A stretch of DNA of 64,000 bases from Symbiodinium sp. CCMP2592 (GCA_905221615.1 CAJNDT010000946.1:1084268-1148267); one strand, 5' to 3'; shown: positions 41,891 through 52,978, counted from the stretch's first letter. Program-made: numbers and translations. The notes: generated by a model not told the origin, from the letters alone.

Positions 41891-41947
41891 GCTGTTGCCT
41901 GGCTGGTTGGTTACATCACCCAAGACCTTGCAGATTCGACCTCTGTG
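41891..41947 (+). CDS. eEF3: eEF3-like exon 10 (after D-loop, NBD1)
   Basis: After CTTGAGAG, reads AVAWLVGYITQDLADSTSV and ends GTG before the GC donor GCCTTG. VAWLV.Y matches the eEF3 sequence after the D-loop. It flows into exon 11 as TSV-VVSHD. Confidence 0.9.
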
Positions 41948-41973
41948 GCCTTGAGCCCAGAACGAAACTCGGT

Positions 41974-42064
41974 AGGCTTTTGGGACATGTTATATTTCCC
42001 CTTATTGGGGGTAATAGGACCCTGTTTATGAATATTTTTCAGAGGCTTTGAGGGGCCAACCTAG
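41974..42064 (+). repeat. Dispersed repeat family O, copy 1
   Basis: Shares TAGGCTTTTGGGACATG, a TTTTCCCCTT-type stretch, ATATTTTTCAGAGGCTTT and GGGCCAACCTAGG with 57503-57595. Termini (TAGG..CCAACCTA) are only weakly inverted. Confidence 0.75.
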
Positions 42065-42791
42065 GAAAGGTTGCGGAGTTCTGGGGTGTTGGGTTCAAGG
42101 GTTCAGGCTGAGGGTTTCATATTTTTTGCATTTGGCTGTCATCTTTGGGAATATTGCAGAACTTTTCCGCAGCCTCTTCGTCTGTTGCTCCACAGGTCTT
42201 TTGTCAAGCTCGTGGGGTTGTGTCGTTGACGTAGCCTAGAAGCCCAGGACTGTTTGGTTGTGGCTGAGCTACTTTAGACCCACTCAGCCCACAGCCCAAG
42301 TGTCACCTAACTAGCCCAAACCAACCTATCCTGACCACGTAACCTACCCCAGCCGAGCCTGACGTAACCTACCCTAACCTTGCCTTCCCGGCTGTGCGCA
42401 CCGCCCCGAAGCCCACAATCCTGGCGTGTCATCCAAACCCTGCCCCTTAGTCAAACCCCACCTAGAATCCCAACTACCATGCCCTAAGCAGCTTAAACTC
42501 CCGCTGTTCAGGACCATAAGGGCTAGCGTATTTGGGGATCCCGAAGCCGTCAGCATGAAACTAAACCTCAGGGACTCCGAACCTTAAACCTAAACTGTAA
42601 CTCCAAACCCTACACCTGGAGCCCCGAGCCTTGGCTGTTGTCTCCTGATGTATTGCTGAAATGGTCTGGGGTATAGGCTTTGAGGCTGTGCGGCTTTGAG
42701 ACTTTAAGGTTTGGGGTTTAGGGCTTCGGGGTTTAGGGTTTGGGTTTCTCAAAGCCTCATACCCTGGACCTCGAGTTGGGGTGACCGCAAG

Positions 42792-42854
42792 GTGGTTTCC
42801 CACGACGCATCCTTCTTGGATCAGATCTGCACAGACATCATACACTTTGACGAG
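42792..42854 (+). CDS. eEF3: eEF3-like exon 11 (H-loop, NBD1)
   Basis: After ACCGCAAG, starts GTG and ends GAG before the GC donor GCCTGC. It reads VVSHDASFLDQICTDIIHF plus DE. The switch histidine (CAC, 42801) is present. It aligns without gaps to the eEF3 ISHDSVFLDNVCEYII segment. Confidence 0.93.
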
Positions 42855-43227
42855 GCCTGCGCGATCCAAACTTCAGGCTACAGAAAGCTCCTTCATTCAA
42901 GGGCTCCCGAAAGGGTCACTAGAACGGCTTGGTCTAGGTGCCTTGAGCCCTCAAAAGTCCGACCCGTCATCTAGCTGCTGGGGGGTCTTTCACATCATAG
43001 GGCTGGCTTGCAGAAGTGCGGTTTAGGGTTTAGGTGCCCGCCTACTCCAATGGTCCAGGCTCAAGCAATCAACGCATGAGTTGCACGAGCCAAATTATCT
43101 CACGAACCGCACCCGAAGAAACACACAAAGCTTCTGCAGATGCAAGGAAGCCCTGAGCTTATCAGCCTTGAGCCCAAAGTCGCCCAAGCAGCCACCTCAG
43201 TCCCAAAAGAAGCTGATGCCTGAAGCC

Positions 43228-43276
43228 TAAACCCTAAACTCTAAACCCTAAGCCCTAAACCCTAAACCCTAAACCC
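43228..43276 (-). repeat. Interstitial telomere-like array (CCCTAAA)
   Basis: About seven CCCTAAA-type units in near-tandem order within intron 11. Confidence 0.85.
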
Positions 43277-43400
43277 AAAGCCAAAGTCTTGAATTGACTT
43301 AACCCTGACATGCCCCGAGCATTGAAACCAAAGACCCAGACTCCCCCGCGGTGTGCCACATCGGGCCGTTCAGTTCTGCTTGAACCCTATAACACCTGCA

Positions 43401-43490
43401 TGGGTAGTTGTCAAAATCATGGCCCCAAAATATTAGGTGCCGTATTATATTTAGGACCCAAACAGGGACCATAATTACGACAACCACCCA
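43401..43490. repeat. MITE family C, copy 3
   Basis: TGGGTAGTTGTCAAAATCATGG to ACGACAACCACCCA, with the core AATATTAGGTGCCGTATTAT. Confidence 0.85.
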
Positions 43491-43600
43491 GATGTTTAGG
43501 CTTCTTGGGTTTAGAGCTTAGGGTTTAGAGGGTTCAGGGTGCATAGGTTTTAGGGTTTAGAGAGAGCGGGATTTCCGGATATATGTCTCCTTCTGCGCAG

Positions 43601-43679
43601 TGCCGGCTGAAGTACTACAAGGGCAACTTCCAAGAGTTCCGAAAGAAGGCGAACCGGGGGAGTCGGGGCTGCGAAGTTG
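43601..43679 (+). CDS. eEF3: eEF3-like exon 12
   Basis: After TTCTGCGCAG, reads CRLKYYKGNFQEFRKKANRG and on to GTTG before a consensus donor GTAAGC. YYKGNF.EF.KK equals the eEF3 RKYKGNFTEFVKK element. The phase-1 end fits exon 13. An earlier GC donor after AAGAAG is possible but breaks phase. Confidence 0.88.
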
Positions 43680-45049
43680 GTAAGCTGACCCTGTCTGTGC
43701 ATGTACCTACATGGTACTCGTGAGTGTCGACTGGTCTTAACATACCTGTTTAGGAATCCCGGTATGGCCAAATAATATACTAGATTGGTAGATTGGTACA
43801 TGGACCCAACGAACCTCTTCGGAGAGTTCTAGTTGTTGTTATGGCTTTAAGACTTGCCGGGCCTTCGGATATTGGGGTTTCGGCTGGAAAGCTGTGTGCC
43901 TTTGTCGTTTAAGGAAGCCTCTAAGGTTGTACGGCCCGCAGTGCAATGGTCAAGACTGTGAGGGCAGTTCTTTCCTTTAGGTTCTCAGGACGTATTTTTT
44001 TTGCTTTTGGGCTCAACGACCATTCCATTCAAGGCTTTCGGGCTTTCTTGAGCCTTAGGGTTAACCCTGTAACATAATAATTCCCCAAACACTAGGTTAC
44101 TTGCGCCGCAGGACGGGTTTAAGGTTCGGTATGCATCACCTGGGCTACCCAGATCTTCCGAAACCATTCAATAAAGGAGTACGTATACATGTACGTTGAA
44201 TCAGGACCACTGCTAAATGCTTTGTGCTAACCTTAAAGCCCAAAGCATCACACCTCTTCACCCTAAACCGCCCTTCTGCATTTCTATGTGCTACGATTAC
44301 GTCGGATGCCTCGAAGTCACTACTGTAGGATCCCGGGTGCCCTTGACCACGTGTAAGATTTTGTTGGGCTTACTGGCTGTTGATTCTGTTGTTGCGATCA
44401 TCAGATCGGGGGAGGGGGGGGCGGCCTGCAGACTCGCCCTAACTCTACTTGGACCCTAGAGAATCTACCTTGTTGAGGAGCTATACAAGGAAATCATTTC
44501 GGGAACCCTGGAAAAAAGGTTATGTAGCTATAGGATCCAGACAGGGCGGAAGATCAGGTGATCTTGTCGACATTTCCTTCGGGCCTTTGGCTCTAAGGAG
44601 CCTTCAGGCCCAAAGACCATACTGCACAAAGGCTCTTGGGCTTCGGTCGTTTCATTCGGAGGTTGAAGGTCTACCTACCCAAAGTCTGCAGATCCGCCAT
44701 GCGCCAGAGCCCGAAAGCGACGTCCCATGATCCGTACACTTCTCGCATGGAGGATGCGCATGATGGACTAGGATTTACGAAGTGGTTCGACGACCACGGC
44801 TCTAGAGGGCTTCGTTACTTTATTACGCTTGGTTCTTGACGTCTTATCCCTTCCCTACATCTGCGTGTATGTATCAAATAACATACCCCAAGCCTGGATG
44901 AAATCTTTCCAAACGTGAAAATCCACGGCTGTGTGCCGGTCTGCCTGTGAATCCCATGCACCCCAAGCTGCAAAACATGCAACCCAGCCGACGTCTAACC
45001 AATCAGACCCACAGCCCGAAACCCGAAGCCCTACACAGCCTTTACGATT

Positions 45050-45152
45050 CCCTAAGGGTCCATGTACCTAAACAGCACATACATTGGCCTTAATGCATTT
45101 CCCATATAGGTACATTGGGGCCGAAGTATATACTATTTGGGTACATGGACCT
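45050..45152. repeat. Palindromic element, family H-like
   Basis: AAGGGTCCATGTACC at the left and GGTACATGGACCTT at the right, with the inner pair ATACATTGGCC / TTGGGGCCGAAGTAT. Confidence 0.6.
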
Positions 45153-45337
45153 TCTACCCTAAACCCGGCCTACATAGAACCTATATAACTACCCGTAAAG
45201 GAATCCTTAAAGGATCCCTATCTTGGTACTTGGACCCTTAGGGATTCTCCGAGAAACCTCAACCAGGTGCAGCTGAGGGACGCGCAGGAACTCTTGCAGG
45301 CGCCTTGATGGGTTAAGCGCCCTGAAATGCGGCGCTT

Positions 45338-45441
45338 ACCCTAAGGCTCCTAAGAGGGTCTTGGGCTTTCTGGGGGAGGGTTTCGGCTTTGGGGGCTAGG
45401 GTCCGGGATCTCACTACGAGGGTCCAGGAGTCTTAAGGTAA
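45338..45441 (-). repeat. MITE family M, copy 1 (minus orientation)
   Basis: Reverse complement of the elements at 53291 and 57311: CTAAGGCTCCTAAGAGGGTC, CTTTCTGGGGGAGGGTTTC and GGGTCCAGGAGTCTTAAGG are all shared. Confidence 0.85.
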
Positions 45442-46315
45442 GCTCCCACACTTAAAAGGTAGTCCCCAGTTATGGACATTTTGCACCTTAAAAAGGAAAC
45501 GAAATTATTGTGGATGCTGGTACCCCCCAAGGAACCCAACGTTATGGATTTTGCTACCCAAACAAAACCAAAGTCCCATAAAAACGCCTTAGGGCGCGGC
45601 TTCGGAAATCCAAACAATTGCAGGTTCAAGTGGGAATAGAACTAACATCACAACTTGATTAAGAAGCCTTGGGTCTTTATTCGGTCTCCGCATATATGAT
45701 CCTAACATGCTTAGGGTTGTAGGACCAGGGTGTCTTAGTCAGCTTCTTACATTAACAAGATCTACGTGTGTCCAATGCACAGCCCCACCGGAATCTGCTC
45801 ATGTATTTCGCGGCCCAGCCTAGCTTAGATGATCGCATCGATGTATACTTTTGTTGACAAGCCTGCTGCTGGGGACGATTTATAATTAATACAAAAAGAT
45901 GTGATGGTAGGGTAGCTACCGCTACATTGCCACGATCACCCTACTCTGTACAGCGTCTGTTGTTTTTGTGGGTGCTTTTGAATTTGGGGACTTAAAGGAG
46001 CGAATTTGAGTTAACTGTCTTGAGACTTGAGGCTGCTTCATTACCCACGGCCATTTAAGGACCGCTGCTGTTTAGACTGATCTCCCGCTGCTGGGGCGCA
46101 ATAAAGACCTCAAAGACGAAACTGCTAAGCCCTAAGACAGATTGCTCCTCTAACTTGTAAGGATTATACGAAGGCTGCTTAAGATATAACCATTGTATCC
46201 AAATCATAAGGACAGACTCCTAGCACCGTCGCAGAACCCTGAAAAGACACTGAAAGGGATCGCTTCAGCACTTTTCAACAATCAACCCTACAGGCTCCCT
46301 AAAGCTGAATATACT

Positions 46316-46418
46316 GTTGATGATATGAACCCTGCATTGCCCACAATCAGGAATATACTAATACCATAATTCCCATAGTTTAGGGTCCTTAAGGTAATGC
46401 AGGATTAATATCATCAAA
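46316..46418. repeat. MITE family D, copy
   Basis: GTTGATGATATGAACCCTGC to AATGCAGGATTAATATCATCAA, with CCATAATTCCCATAGTTTAG inside. Confidence 0.85.
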
Positions 46419-46808
46419 CGTATGATAGGAAGCCGTCATAGAACCCTTTGAGGCACTCAAGGGACCCCGCTCAGGAACCCTTGAAGGATCTTTCAACTCC
46501 CTCAAACCTACAATCCGATAGCACCCCCAGGTGAGCTCCCGAAGAAGGCAGCAGCCCACGGAGGTCCCACGTGCTGCCGCCGAGGTGCCAAGGAAATCGT
46601 AAGAGAAAAGAACGACAGAACTCTAACTCACATTGTTTGGGGGGCTCCTTAAGGGGATCTATAAGGGTTTCTATAAGGGTACACCAAGGGTTCAATATTT
46701 GTAGTTCTCTAAATGAGGGTCCCTTTCAGTTCTTGTTTATACGGGTGCCGTACTATCTTTGGGACCGCAAAGCGGCCCTAATGTAGTGAACTTACACATA
46801 TAGGAAGC

Positions 46809-46899
46809 TGATCAAGAAACCCTGGTGTCTTTATTGTGGCTCTTTACATGAATCCTAAATATTCTGGGGTTACAGGGCAAGGATTTCTCAATCAGGTTT
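46809..46899. repeat. MITE family I, copy 2
   Basis: TGATCAAGAAACCCTGGTG to AAGGATTTCTCAATCAGGTTT; reversed core ATGAATCCTA. Confidence 0.65.
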
Positions 46900-47196
46900 C
46901 CTACAGTCACCTCAATCCTAAACCCCACCTTGACCCTCTCATGTTCAGGGGTCCTCATATTAAGGAGTTCCTTATACAAGAAACCTACTTTTCTAGGGAT
47001 GCATATTGCTCGTAGGATTTCTTCTAGAAGACACCTGTAGTAACCCAACTGGTCTAGGGATCTTTATTAGGACTTCCTTAGACAACAGATCCTTATGCAT
47101 ATGTAAACCCTAAACCCTAAACCGTAGGATCCTTATAGTCTTAGACAGCCTTATACATATGTCCCTGAAAAGGTAGGCGATTCGGTGTTGAGGTAA

Positions 47197-47290
47197 ACCC
47201 TGGGCCTATAACACCAAAATAGTAGGATTCATACAAGGAGTGCTAGTAAAGGCTATCAAGGCCCAAGGTTTCTTTAATCATCAGGTTCCT
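47197..47290. repeat. MITE family I, copy 3
   Basis: AACCCTGGGCCTATAA, AGTAGGATTCATACAAGG and GGCCCAAGGTTTCTTTAATC as in 21342-21429. It abuts the family B copy at 47294. Confidence 0.75.
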
Positions 47291-47293
47291 ATA

Positions 47294-47400
47294 TATGGGA
47301 GTTTCCGAAAATTAGGGGTACCATATCTTGGGACCCTTATAATGAGGATCCTACTATTTAGCGTGCTATATTAGGTCCCCTATTTTTGGGAAACTCCCAT
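47294..47400. repeat. MITE family B, copy 4
   Basis: ATGGGAGTTTCCGAAAAT to ATTTTTGGGAAACTCCCAT with the GAGGATCCTACTATTTAG core. Confidence 0.9.
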
Positions 47401-48302
47401 AGTAGGCGATTCAGGGTTGAGGTAAAACCTGGATAACCCACCTGGATAATCCACCTGAGGCCCTCCAAGGCGAACATGTTTGGGGATTTTGTTTGGAGAT
47501 CTTCGGGCTTCATATTTACCCTAAACCCTGATGCCCGAAACCCTACTAAACCCCCAAAACCTCCAAACCCTACTAAATTCCTAAACCCCATAAATCATGG
47601 AATTTTGAGTTTAGGGCGCAGGCGTTTAGGGCTTGGGGCCTCGGGTTCGTAAACTTGATGATGTCTTTCGCTAGGGAGGCAGGGCGGTGATGTCGCTCCG
47701 GGGTTTGGGATTCTTGGTCGTTGGGCGTCGCCCCACGAACTGGAAAAAACCCTATAACCACCTCGAGTCCAAAATTCTATCTTAGATACCCAAAACCTAA
47801 CTTTTAAACTTTTTGGGTTCTTATAGTTTAGTAGGAATCAGAAAGTTTAACCTTTTATTTCGGTGGCTTATTGGGCTAGTAAGCTACAAACACAGGAAGA
47901 AAGCTGCAGGGGGCCTCGGCGACAGACCCCGGCTTGGATCGTTTCGGGTGGTCGCGTGGGCCAGGTCGAGGAGAAGAGGACCTCAGGCAATGAGACAACA
48001 GGAGCCGAGGGACAGGGTTTAGGGTTTTGGGGTTTGGGGTTGAGGGTTTAAGGTTTAGGGTTTAGAGGGACTGGGTTCAACCTTCGTGAAATGTTGTCGT
48101 TGGTGTATCTCCTGCGGATACTTCAAGCAAGTGCAGAAACACTGCGCCCTGAACCCTAAACTCTGAGCCTTTATAATCCACAAGCCTAAACTCCTGCACA
48201 GTGCGCCCAAACAACAGAAACCTCATTCATGGACTTCCGCTTGTGAAAATGAGCGGTACGAGGTTAAGGCACATACAGGGCAGTCTTATCGCGGATGGAA
48301 CT

Positions 48303-48400
48303 GTTGATGGACAAACTCCTGCATGACCCAGTATAGGGAATATACCATAATTCCCATAGTTTAGGGTCCTTAAGGTCATGCAAGATTTTGTCCATCAACC
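48303..48400. repeat. MITE family D, copy with altered termini
   Basis: GTTGATGGACAAACTCCTGCATGAC to GTCATGCAAGATTTTGTCCATCAAC; internal ATACCATAATTCCCATAGTT is identical to other copies. Both termini carry the same changes (GATGGACAAA), so the inverted repeat is preserved: a distinct subfamily. Confidence 0.85.
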
Positions 48401-48549
48401 CTAAACCCTAAACCCTAAACCCTAAAACCCTATAGATCCCTTAGCGGATTTTGTCCATCAACAGAAGGGACGGAGTTTTTAGATGCAGTTGTGGGAGGCC
48501 TTGAGGCTTCGGCCTTGGGAGGTTTGATCGTGATGGCAGCTTTGATATG

Positions 48550-48654
48550 ACTTAGAAGGGGCCCCCACCCTGTAATAGCGACTATAAGGAGTATATTAGG
48601 GCCCGATTCTATTCCTATTATACCACTATTGCAGGGTGGGGGCCCCTTCTAAGG
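48550..48654. repeat. Palindromic element, family L
   Basis: ACTTAGAAGGGGCCCCCACC and GGTGGGGGCCCCTTCTAAGGT form arms of about 25 bp (ending CTGTAATAG / CTATTGCAG). A relative with GGCCCCCACTCAGTAATAG ... CTGTATGGGGGGCAG lies at 48698-48800. Confidence 0.85.
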
Positions 48655-48947
48655 TATGACAGCTTGGTAACTTTGCTGATGCCTGTCTCTTGGGTACGGC
48701 CCCCACTCAGTAATAGTTGAATAGTATTCAGAATGTAGATATGTGAGGACCTTAACAGTAGCCCTATTATAGACTCTTGCTGTATGGGGGGCAGTACCTA
48801 ACCTGTCTCGAACTTCAGGGATTCCGATCTGTGGTTTGCCATGCCAGGCTTTAGGGTTTAGGGTTTAGGTTGCCATGCCAGGATGTATCTACAACAGAGA
48901 AGTGGCGTATTGAACAAGCCCACTTGCCAGCTTGACCGCTTAATTAG

Positions 48948-49060
48948 GTCCCTAAGGGTCCAAAGGACCCAATAAACAGGTACTCGGGTTTAGGATAGTA
49001 GTTACGTAGGTTACTATTTTCGGGAGTTGTTGATCATCAGGTACTTGGACCCTTTGGGGT
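48948..49060. repeat. MITE family H, copy (inverted relative to 23236)
   Basis: CCCTAAGGGTCCAAAGGACCC to GTACTTGGACCCTTTGGGGT, containing TTTAGGATAGTAGTTACGTAGG. It ends 39 bp before exon 13. Confidence 0.85.
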
Positions 49061-49099
49061 TCTAGAAGCTGTGACCATGGTTTGGAAGCCTCGATTCAG

Positions 49100-49167
49100 A
49101 AGTGTCCCCCCCGGAGATTTCCCTGGGAGGAGCGTCCTTGCGCGTGAGCTTGCCGGTACCGGGGAAG
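49100..49167 (+). CDS. eEF3: eEF3-like exon 13
   Basis: After GATTCAG, starts AA (phase matching exon 12) and reads VSPPEISLGGASLRVSLPVP then GK, ending AAG before a consensus GTGAGT donor. LRVSLPVPGK equals the family's LEFKFPEPG segment that precedes NBD2. Confidence 0.78.
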
Positions 49168-49696
49168 GTGAGTGGCCCAGGTTCTCATAAGTTTAGGCTT
49201 GTTTATGATGCTGGGGTTTCAGGTATTTATTACAGGTTTCCCGTCCCCACAATCTGAAATCAATGGGCTTGGAAGTGCTCGAGGCGAAAATGCTGGAAGT
49301 TGAAGTCCTGAAGATCTATGTGGGAGTTTTGGGTAGATGCCTTCGGGTGCAGGTTGCAGGGTAAGTGAACAGTGCTATCTGTCGAACTCTTGCTCAGCCT
49401 TTCTCATTACTCACCCACATATGGCAGTGCGCAGCCCTAAACCCTAAACCGGCAGTTGTGTATTTTGCGTCTTCGAGGGCCCCCGGACTTGCCGGGGCTA
49501 CGCGCTCGATCCAATGCTTCCTCAGTGAAAATGGAAAATAATAAGTCGACGACTATGGAGTCTACGTCCCAAAACCTAAGCTCTGAAGCCCAAACCCTGT
49601 ACAAACCTTGCACCCTGGACAACAAGCTCACAACAATCCTCTTGAGGCCAGAAGGCTGCTCCTAGTGAACAACAGACTTGTAGCACATGCGCGCGT

Positions 49697-49755
49697 GAAC
49701 ACACACACACACACACACATACCAAGATCCACGTAAAACATATATATATATATAC
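49697..49755. repeat. (AC)n and (AT)n microsatellites
   Basis: (AC)10 at 49698-49719, then (AT)n at 49740-49754. Confidence 0.9.
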
Positions 49756-49860
49756 ATATTGCTATATGTATATGTATATATTTGTATACGCACATGATGC
49801 TTGTGTGTACTGATTGCTCGTGCATTGATCTATCTATCTCTGTATGTAGAAGCACAGACG

Positions 49861-49862
<2 letters not shown>

Positions 49863-49920
<58 letters not shown>
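49863..49920. repeat. (GA)n microsatellite
   Basis: About 28 GA dinucleotides in a row, 60 bp before the acceptor of exon 14. Confidence 0.95.
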
Positions 49921-49923
<3 letters not shown>

Positions 49924-49982
49924 GAGGGGGATCGACAGAAGCCCACTTCAACCCTAAAACCCTAAACCCTAAACTTCAACAG

Positions 49983-50063
49983 GTGGAAGGGCTGACCAGT
50001 GTCAAGAAGCCGGTCATCGAGTTGAAGAACGTGTCGTTCAGGTGCCCTGAGACATCTGACCCT
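49983..50063 (+). CDS. eEF3: eEF3-like exon 14 (start of NBD2)
   Basis: After AACTTCAACAG, reads VEGLTSVKKPVIELKNVSFR then CPETSDP, ending before GTTAGT. VEG..S.KKPVI.L.NVSF.CPETSDP matches the eEF3 [27 protein letters not shown] stretch position for position. A missing micro-exon of about 24 nt should follow. Confidence 0.9.
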
Positions 50064-50337
50064 GTTAGTTCTTTTGCAAACCCTAAACTCTAAACCCTAA
50101 GCAACTAAGGCAGCGGTCATGCGATGATTTGATTCTGTAGCCGGAGCACAGCTCGAAGAAGAGAAACTTCGGATGAGTCCAAGCACGGCTGAGTTGTGTT
50201 CATGCAGGCAAAATCATGGGTGTAGGGTTTAGGGTTTAGGGGTTAAGGGAAGGGAAGGCGCGACTCTTGTCACTGCATTGGCAAGGTATTTGATGGCCAA
50301 CGAGTACATCCTGCAGCACATCTGTGGCAAGGCACGC

Positions 50338-50396
50338 TTAGAGGTTCATGGGTAGTTATAAGAGGAGTTATAAGACCCCTAATATGGGTTACAGTT
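50338..50396. repeat. MITE family G, half copy
   Basis: TTAGAGGTTCATGGGTAGTTATAAGAGGAG matches the left part of the family; the right arm is absent. Confidence 0.65.
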
Positions 50397-50465
50397 ATGC
50401 TCACATCTCTGGCAAGCCAGAAGCCGGCAGTTCCAAGGTCTTGAACGCGCTTGCGCAGATCTAGA

Positions 50466-50578
50466 TACCCAGACCTTCCAAAATCCCTTAATTAAGGAAT
50501 ATACCCTAAATCATGTTAAGGATCCTACTATGACTTAAGGTATATTTCTTAATTAAAGGATTTTGGAAGGTCTGGGTA
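50466..50578. repeat. MITE family J, copy 3
   Basis: TACCCAGACCTTCCAAAATC to GATTTTGGAAGGTCTGGGTA; inner TTAATTAAGGAATATACC pair. It is the most complete member of the family. Confidence 0.9.
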
Positions 50579-50860
50579 CTACATCAAGGTGCAAGACGCA
50601 ACGGCCCGTGTTCTTAGGACGACTTCTTTCAGTCCTGTGTTTCCCACAGGGCCCAAGAACCCGTAGAGTGTATACTTTGGCGTTTAAGTGCCTATATAGG
50701 GACTTCCGACTACATTAAGGCTTAATCAAGTTTTTACCGTATGAGTACCAAGACTCTTAGGGTAGGTAACTTGGTTGTTTCCCTTGCGATACGTCGCTTG
50801 CGATACAGTTGTGTCCACTTGTTGCAGCCTAGGCCGGTAAACAGCTCGGGAGCAGCCAAG

Positions 50861-50900
50861 GTCACAGCAATGAGCAGGATCGCCATTGTCGGCCCCAATG
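50861..50900 (+). CDS. eEF3: eEF3-like exon 16 (Walker A, first half, NBD2)
   Basis: After GCAGCCAAG, reads VTAMSRIAIVGPN plus G, ending before GTGTCG. MSRIAIVGPNG equals the eEF3 SSRIAVIGPNG strand and P-loop. The number leaves room for the unseen exon 15. Confidence 0.9.
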
Positions 50901-51195
50901 GTGTCGGCCACAGAAATCGGGTGCAGGGATAGTCAGTGTCTTCAGTACAAAGCTTGGGGCTTGCGACTTAGGCTCACGCGAGGGTCGGATCCTGTCAGTC
51001 GTAAGCGGAGTGGGCCCGCGGAAACACGGACAGGTGCTGGCTTTCAATGAGGAAATGCCCGAATGCCCACAGGCTCCATGTACCCATAAAGTATCTGCAT
51101 TGACCCTAAGGGACCCAGGCCTATGTCAATGTATATAGTATACTATATTATATAGGCACAGGGACCCTTATACCATAAACCCTGATAGAAACCTT

Positions 51196-51330
51196 TAAAG
51201 CTTTAAAGGAATGCTTAAAGGATCCCCATATTATAGCCTTTAAGGGAATGCTTAAAGGATCCTCATATTATAGCTTTTGAAGGAATCCTAAAGGATCCCC
51301 ATATTATAGCCTTTCCTTAAAGGATCCCTC
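51196..51330 (+). repeat. Tandem repeat, about 50-bp unit
   Basis: Three to four head-to-tail units of the type GGAATGCTTAAAGGATCC followed by CCATATTATAGCCTTT. Confidence 0.85.
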
Positions 51331-51626
51331 TATGGGTACATGCAGCCTCCGGCATGCCGCACACTAAGGCGATGTGTAGGTGGTGGGATCTGGGTGTTTG
51401 TGCAGATGTAATGTCGGGTCCTATTAGGGTTTAGGGTTTAGGGGTTCAAGGTTTTGCCAAATACTGTATTTTTCGCATGATTAAAGTATAATTGGCCCCA
51501 AAACCCTTTTCCAATTATTAAGGCCCCTGTATTACCTCCCTTGCCAGTGAAATGTGCTCCACGAGCCAAGCAAGATACCAACACGGCGCGAAGACATTCT
51601 TCGGTGCTCAAGAAGTAGTGTAGACC

Positions 51627-51744
51627 CTGAGGGTCCTAACACTTTAAGGAACCTCAACATGTAGGATTTCTGAGACCCCAAAGAGACCCAAGGGCTCTCT
51701 CTAGGAGATTCCGGACCCTCCTAAGGAGATACCTGGACCCTTAG
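51627..51744. repeat. MITE family N, copy 2
   Basis: GGTCCTAACACTTTAAGGAAC through AGATACCTGGACCCTTAG, co-linear with 40264-40371 and with a 10-bp extra segment near its right end. Confidence 0.85.
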
Positions 51745-51792
51745 AAAGACGAGTGGTCCTTTTCCAGCTGGCAGGCCCCTAGGTTGCCTACA

Positions 51793-51903
51793 CACCCAAA
51801 GGGTCCTAGGTACTGTTATGGGGAATGCTTCCCCAAACCATAATTGTAATTCCTAATATAGAAACCCTACATTCTACCATATAGGTACTTTGGACCCTTT
51901 GGA
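51793..51903. repeat. MITE family H, copy
   Basis: ACCCAAAGGGTCCTAGGTAC to GGTACTTTGGACCCTTTGG, with ATGGGGAATGCTTCCCCA and the reversed interior of 40486-40594. Confidence 0.8.
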
Positions 51904-52150
51904 ACAATGCTGCACACTTCCCTTCCTCTGACTTTCAGTGGACTCTTTACCAGCGTGTTACAGCGTAGCGCTTATTTGGAGACGTGAGCCTGGTACTTAA
52001 GCCCTGTCCCTAAGGCTCAAAATAGCCCAACAGCATTTTTAGTGTATTGTCTGCACAGAATTCTCATCACACGAGTTCTTAGAGCCTGAGGGTGAGCACT
52101 CGACCCTGAACCCCCAAGCCTAGGCCCAACAACACCGCCCAAACGGTGAC

Positions 52151-52244
52151 ACGGTTGATGATATAAATCCGGCATTACCTCAATGACCGTCTATGGGGAT
52201 TATTGCATATTTCCCGTTTTGGGTAGGATTTTTGTCATCAACCG
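52151..52244. repeat. MITE family D, copy
   Basis: ACGGTTGATGATATAAATCC at the left and TTTGTCATCAACCGT at the right; the interior differs (GACCGTCTATGGGGATTATTG). Confidence 0.8.
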
Positions 52245-52463
52245 TGGTGATAAGATCCCATGGCAGCTAAGCCTGAAACCAAAAGCATTTACTAGAGGAG
52301 CTGTAATAACTACCTGTATATACATGGCAGACCCCATCACCCTATTCTCTCTACTAAGGCTCCTATACTATAGTGCCCTTATAGACCCCTTATAGTAACC
52401 CTTACAGACCTCTTTACAGGAACCCTACTCTGACTAGTAAGGCCCTTATTATTAGCCCCCGAG

Positions 52464-52485
52464 GCTCCGGCAAATCCACTTTGGT
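52464..52485 (+). CDS. eEF3: eEF3-like micro-exon 17 (Walker A, second half, NBD2)
   Basis: After GCCCCCGAG, starts GC (completing Gly from exon 16) and reads GSGKSTL plus GT before GTCATG. With exon 16 the P-loop is GPNGSGKST. An alternative end two bases earlier (before GTGTCA) breaks phase with exon 18. Confidence 0.78.
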
Positions 52486-52516
52486 GTCATGGCCTCGGCC
52501 GTCGTTCTTCACATAA

Positions 52517-52620
52517 TGGGAGTTTCCGAAAATTAGGGGTACCCTATTTTGGGCTCCTTATAATAAGGATCCTACTATTTAGGGTACCAGAGTGGGGTCC
52601 CCTATTGTGGGAAACCTCAT
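52517..52620. repeat. MITE family B, copy 5
   Basis: ATGGGAGTTTCCGAAAAT to TTGTGGGAAACCTCAT; core CTTATAATAAGGATCCTACTA. It starts about 30 bp after exon 17. Confidence 0.85.
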
Positions 52621-52651
52621 ATATGTTGATGCATGTTTTGCAAACATGTCC

Positions 52652-52654
<3 letters not shown>

Positions 52655-52683
<29 letters not shown>

Positions 52684-52760
52684 GCATACAGAGGTCAGGG
52701 AAGACTAAGGGGTTTGGGTGTAGGGATATACATATGTATATATATATATACACATGTCGC
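52655..52760. repeat. (AT)n tracts
   Basis: AT runs at 52655-52685 and 52731-52752, separated by unique sequence. Confidence 0.85.
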
Positions 52761-52888
52761 AGGAGTCTATGCAGTTATCACAGTTTTCTGTATATGATTT
52801 CGAGGGAGCTTTCAATCTCGCGGGGCTTGGGGAGTTTTGGCTTGGGTATTGCCACCGTTCTTCGTGCTTGATCGCACTTCTAGTACAG

Positions 52889-52914
52889 ATACATATATAT
52901 ATATATGTACACAC

Positions 52915-52978
<64 letters not shown>

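Larger units (their letters stand above)
43680..49099 (+). other. Intron 12 of the eEF3-like gene
   Basis: 5.4 kb without a recognisable exon. It carries copies of families M, D (two), I (two), B, L and H, plus several TTTAGGG blocks. Short stretches at 44660-44830 and 47880-48010 are open but show no match. Confidence 0.55.

Noticed and set aside
50288..50336. 48-nt AG-flanked segment reading YLMANEYILQHICGK before a GC donor
   Set aside because: Good exon form, but phase and sequence do not fit the missing piece between eEF3-like exons 14 and 16.
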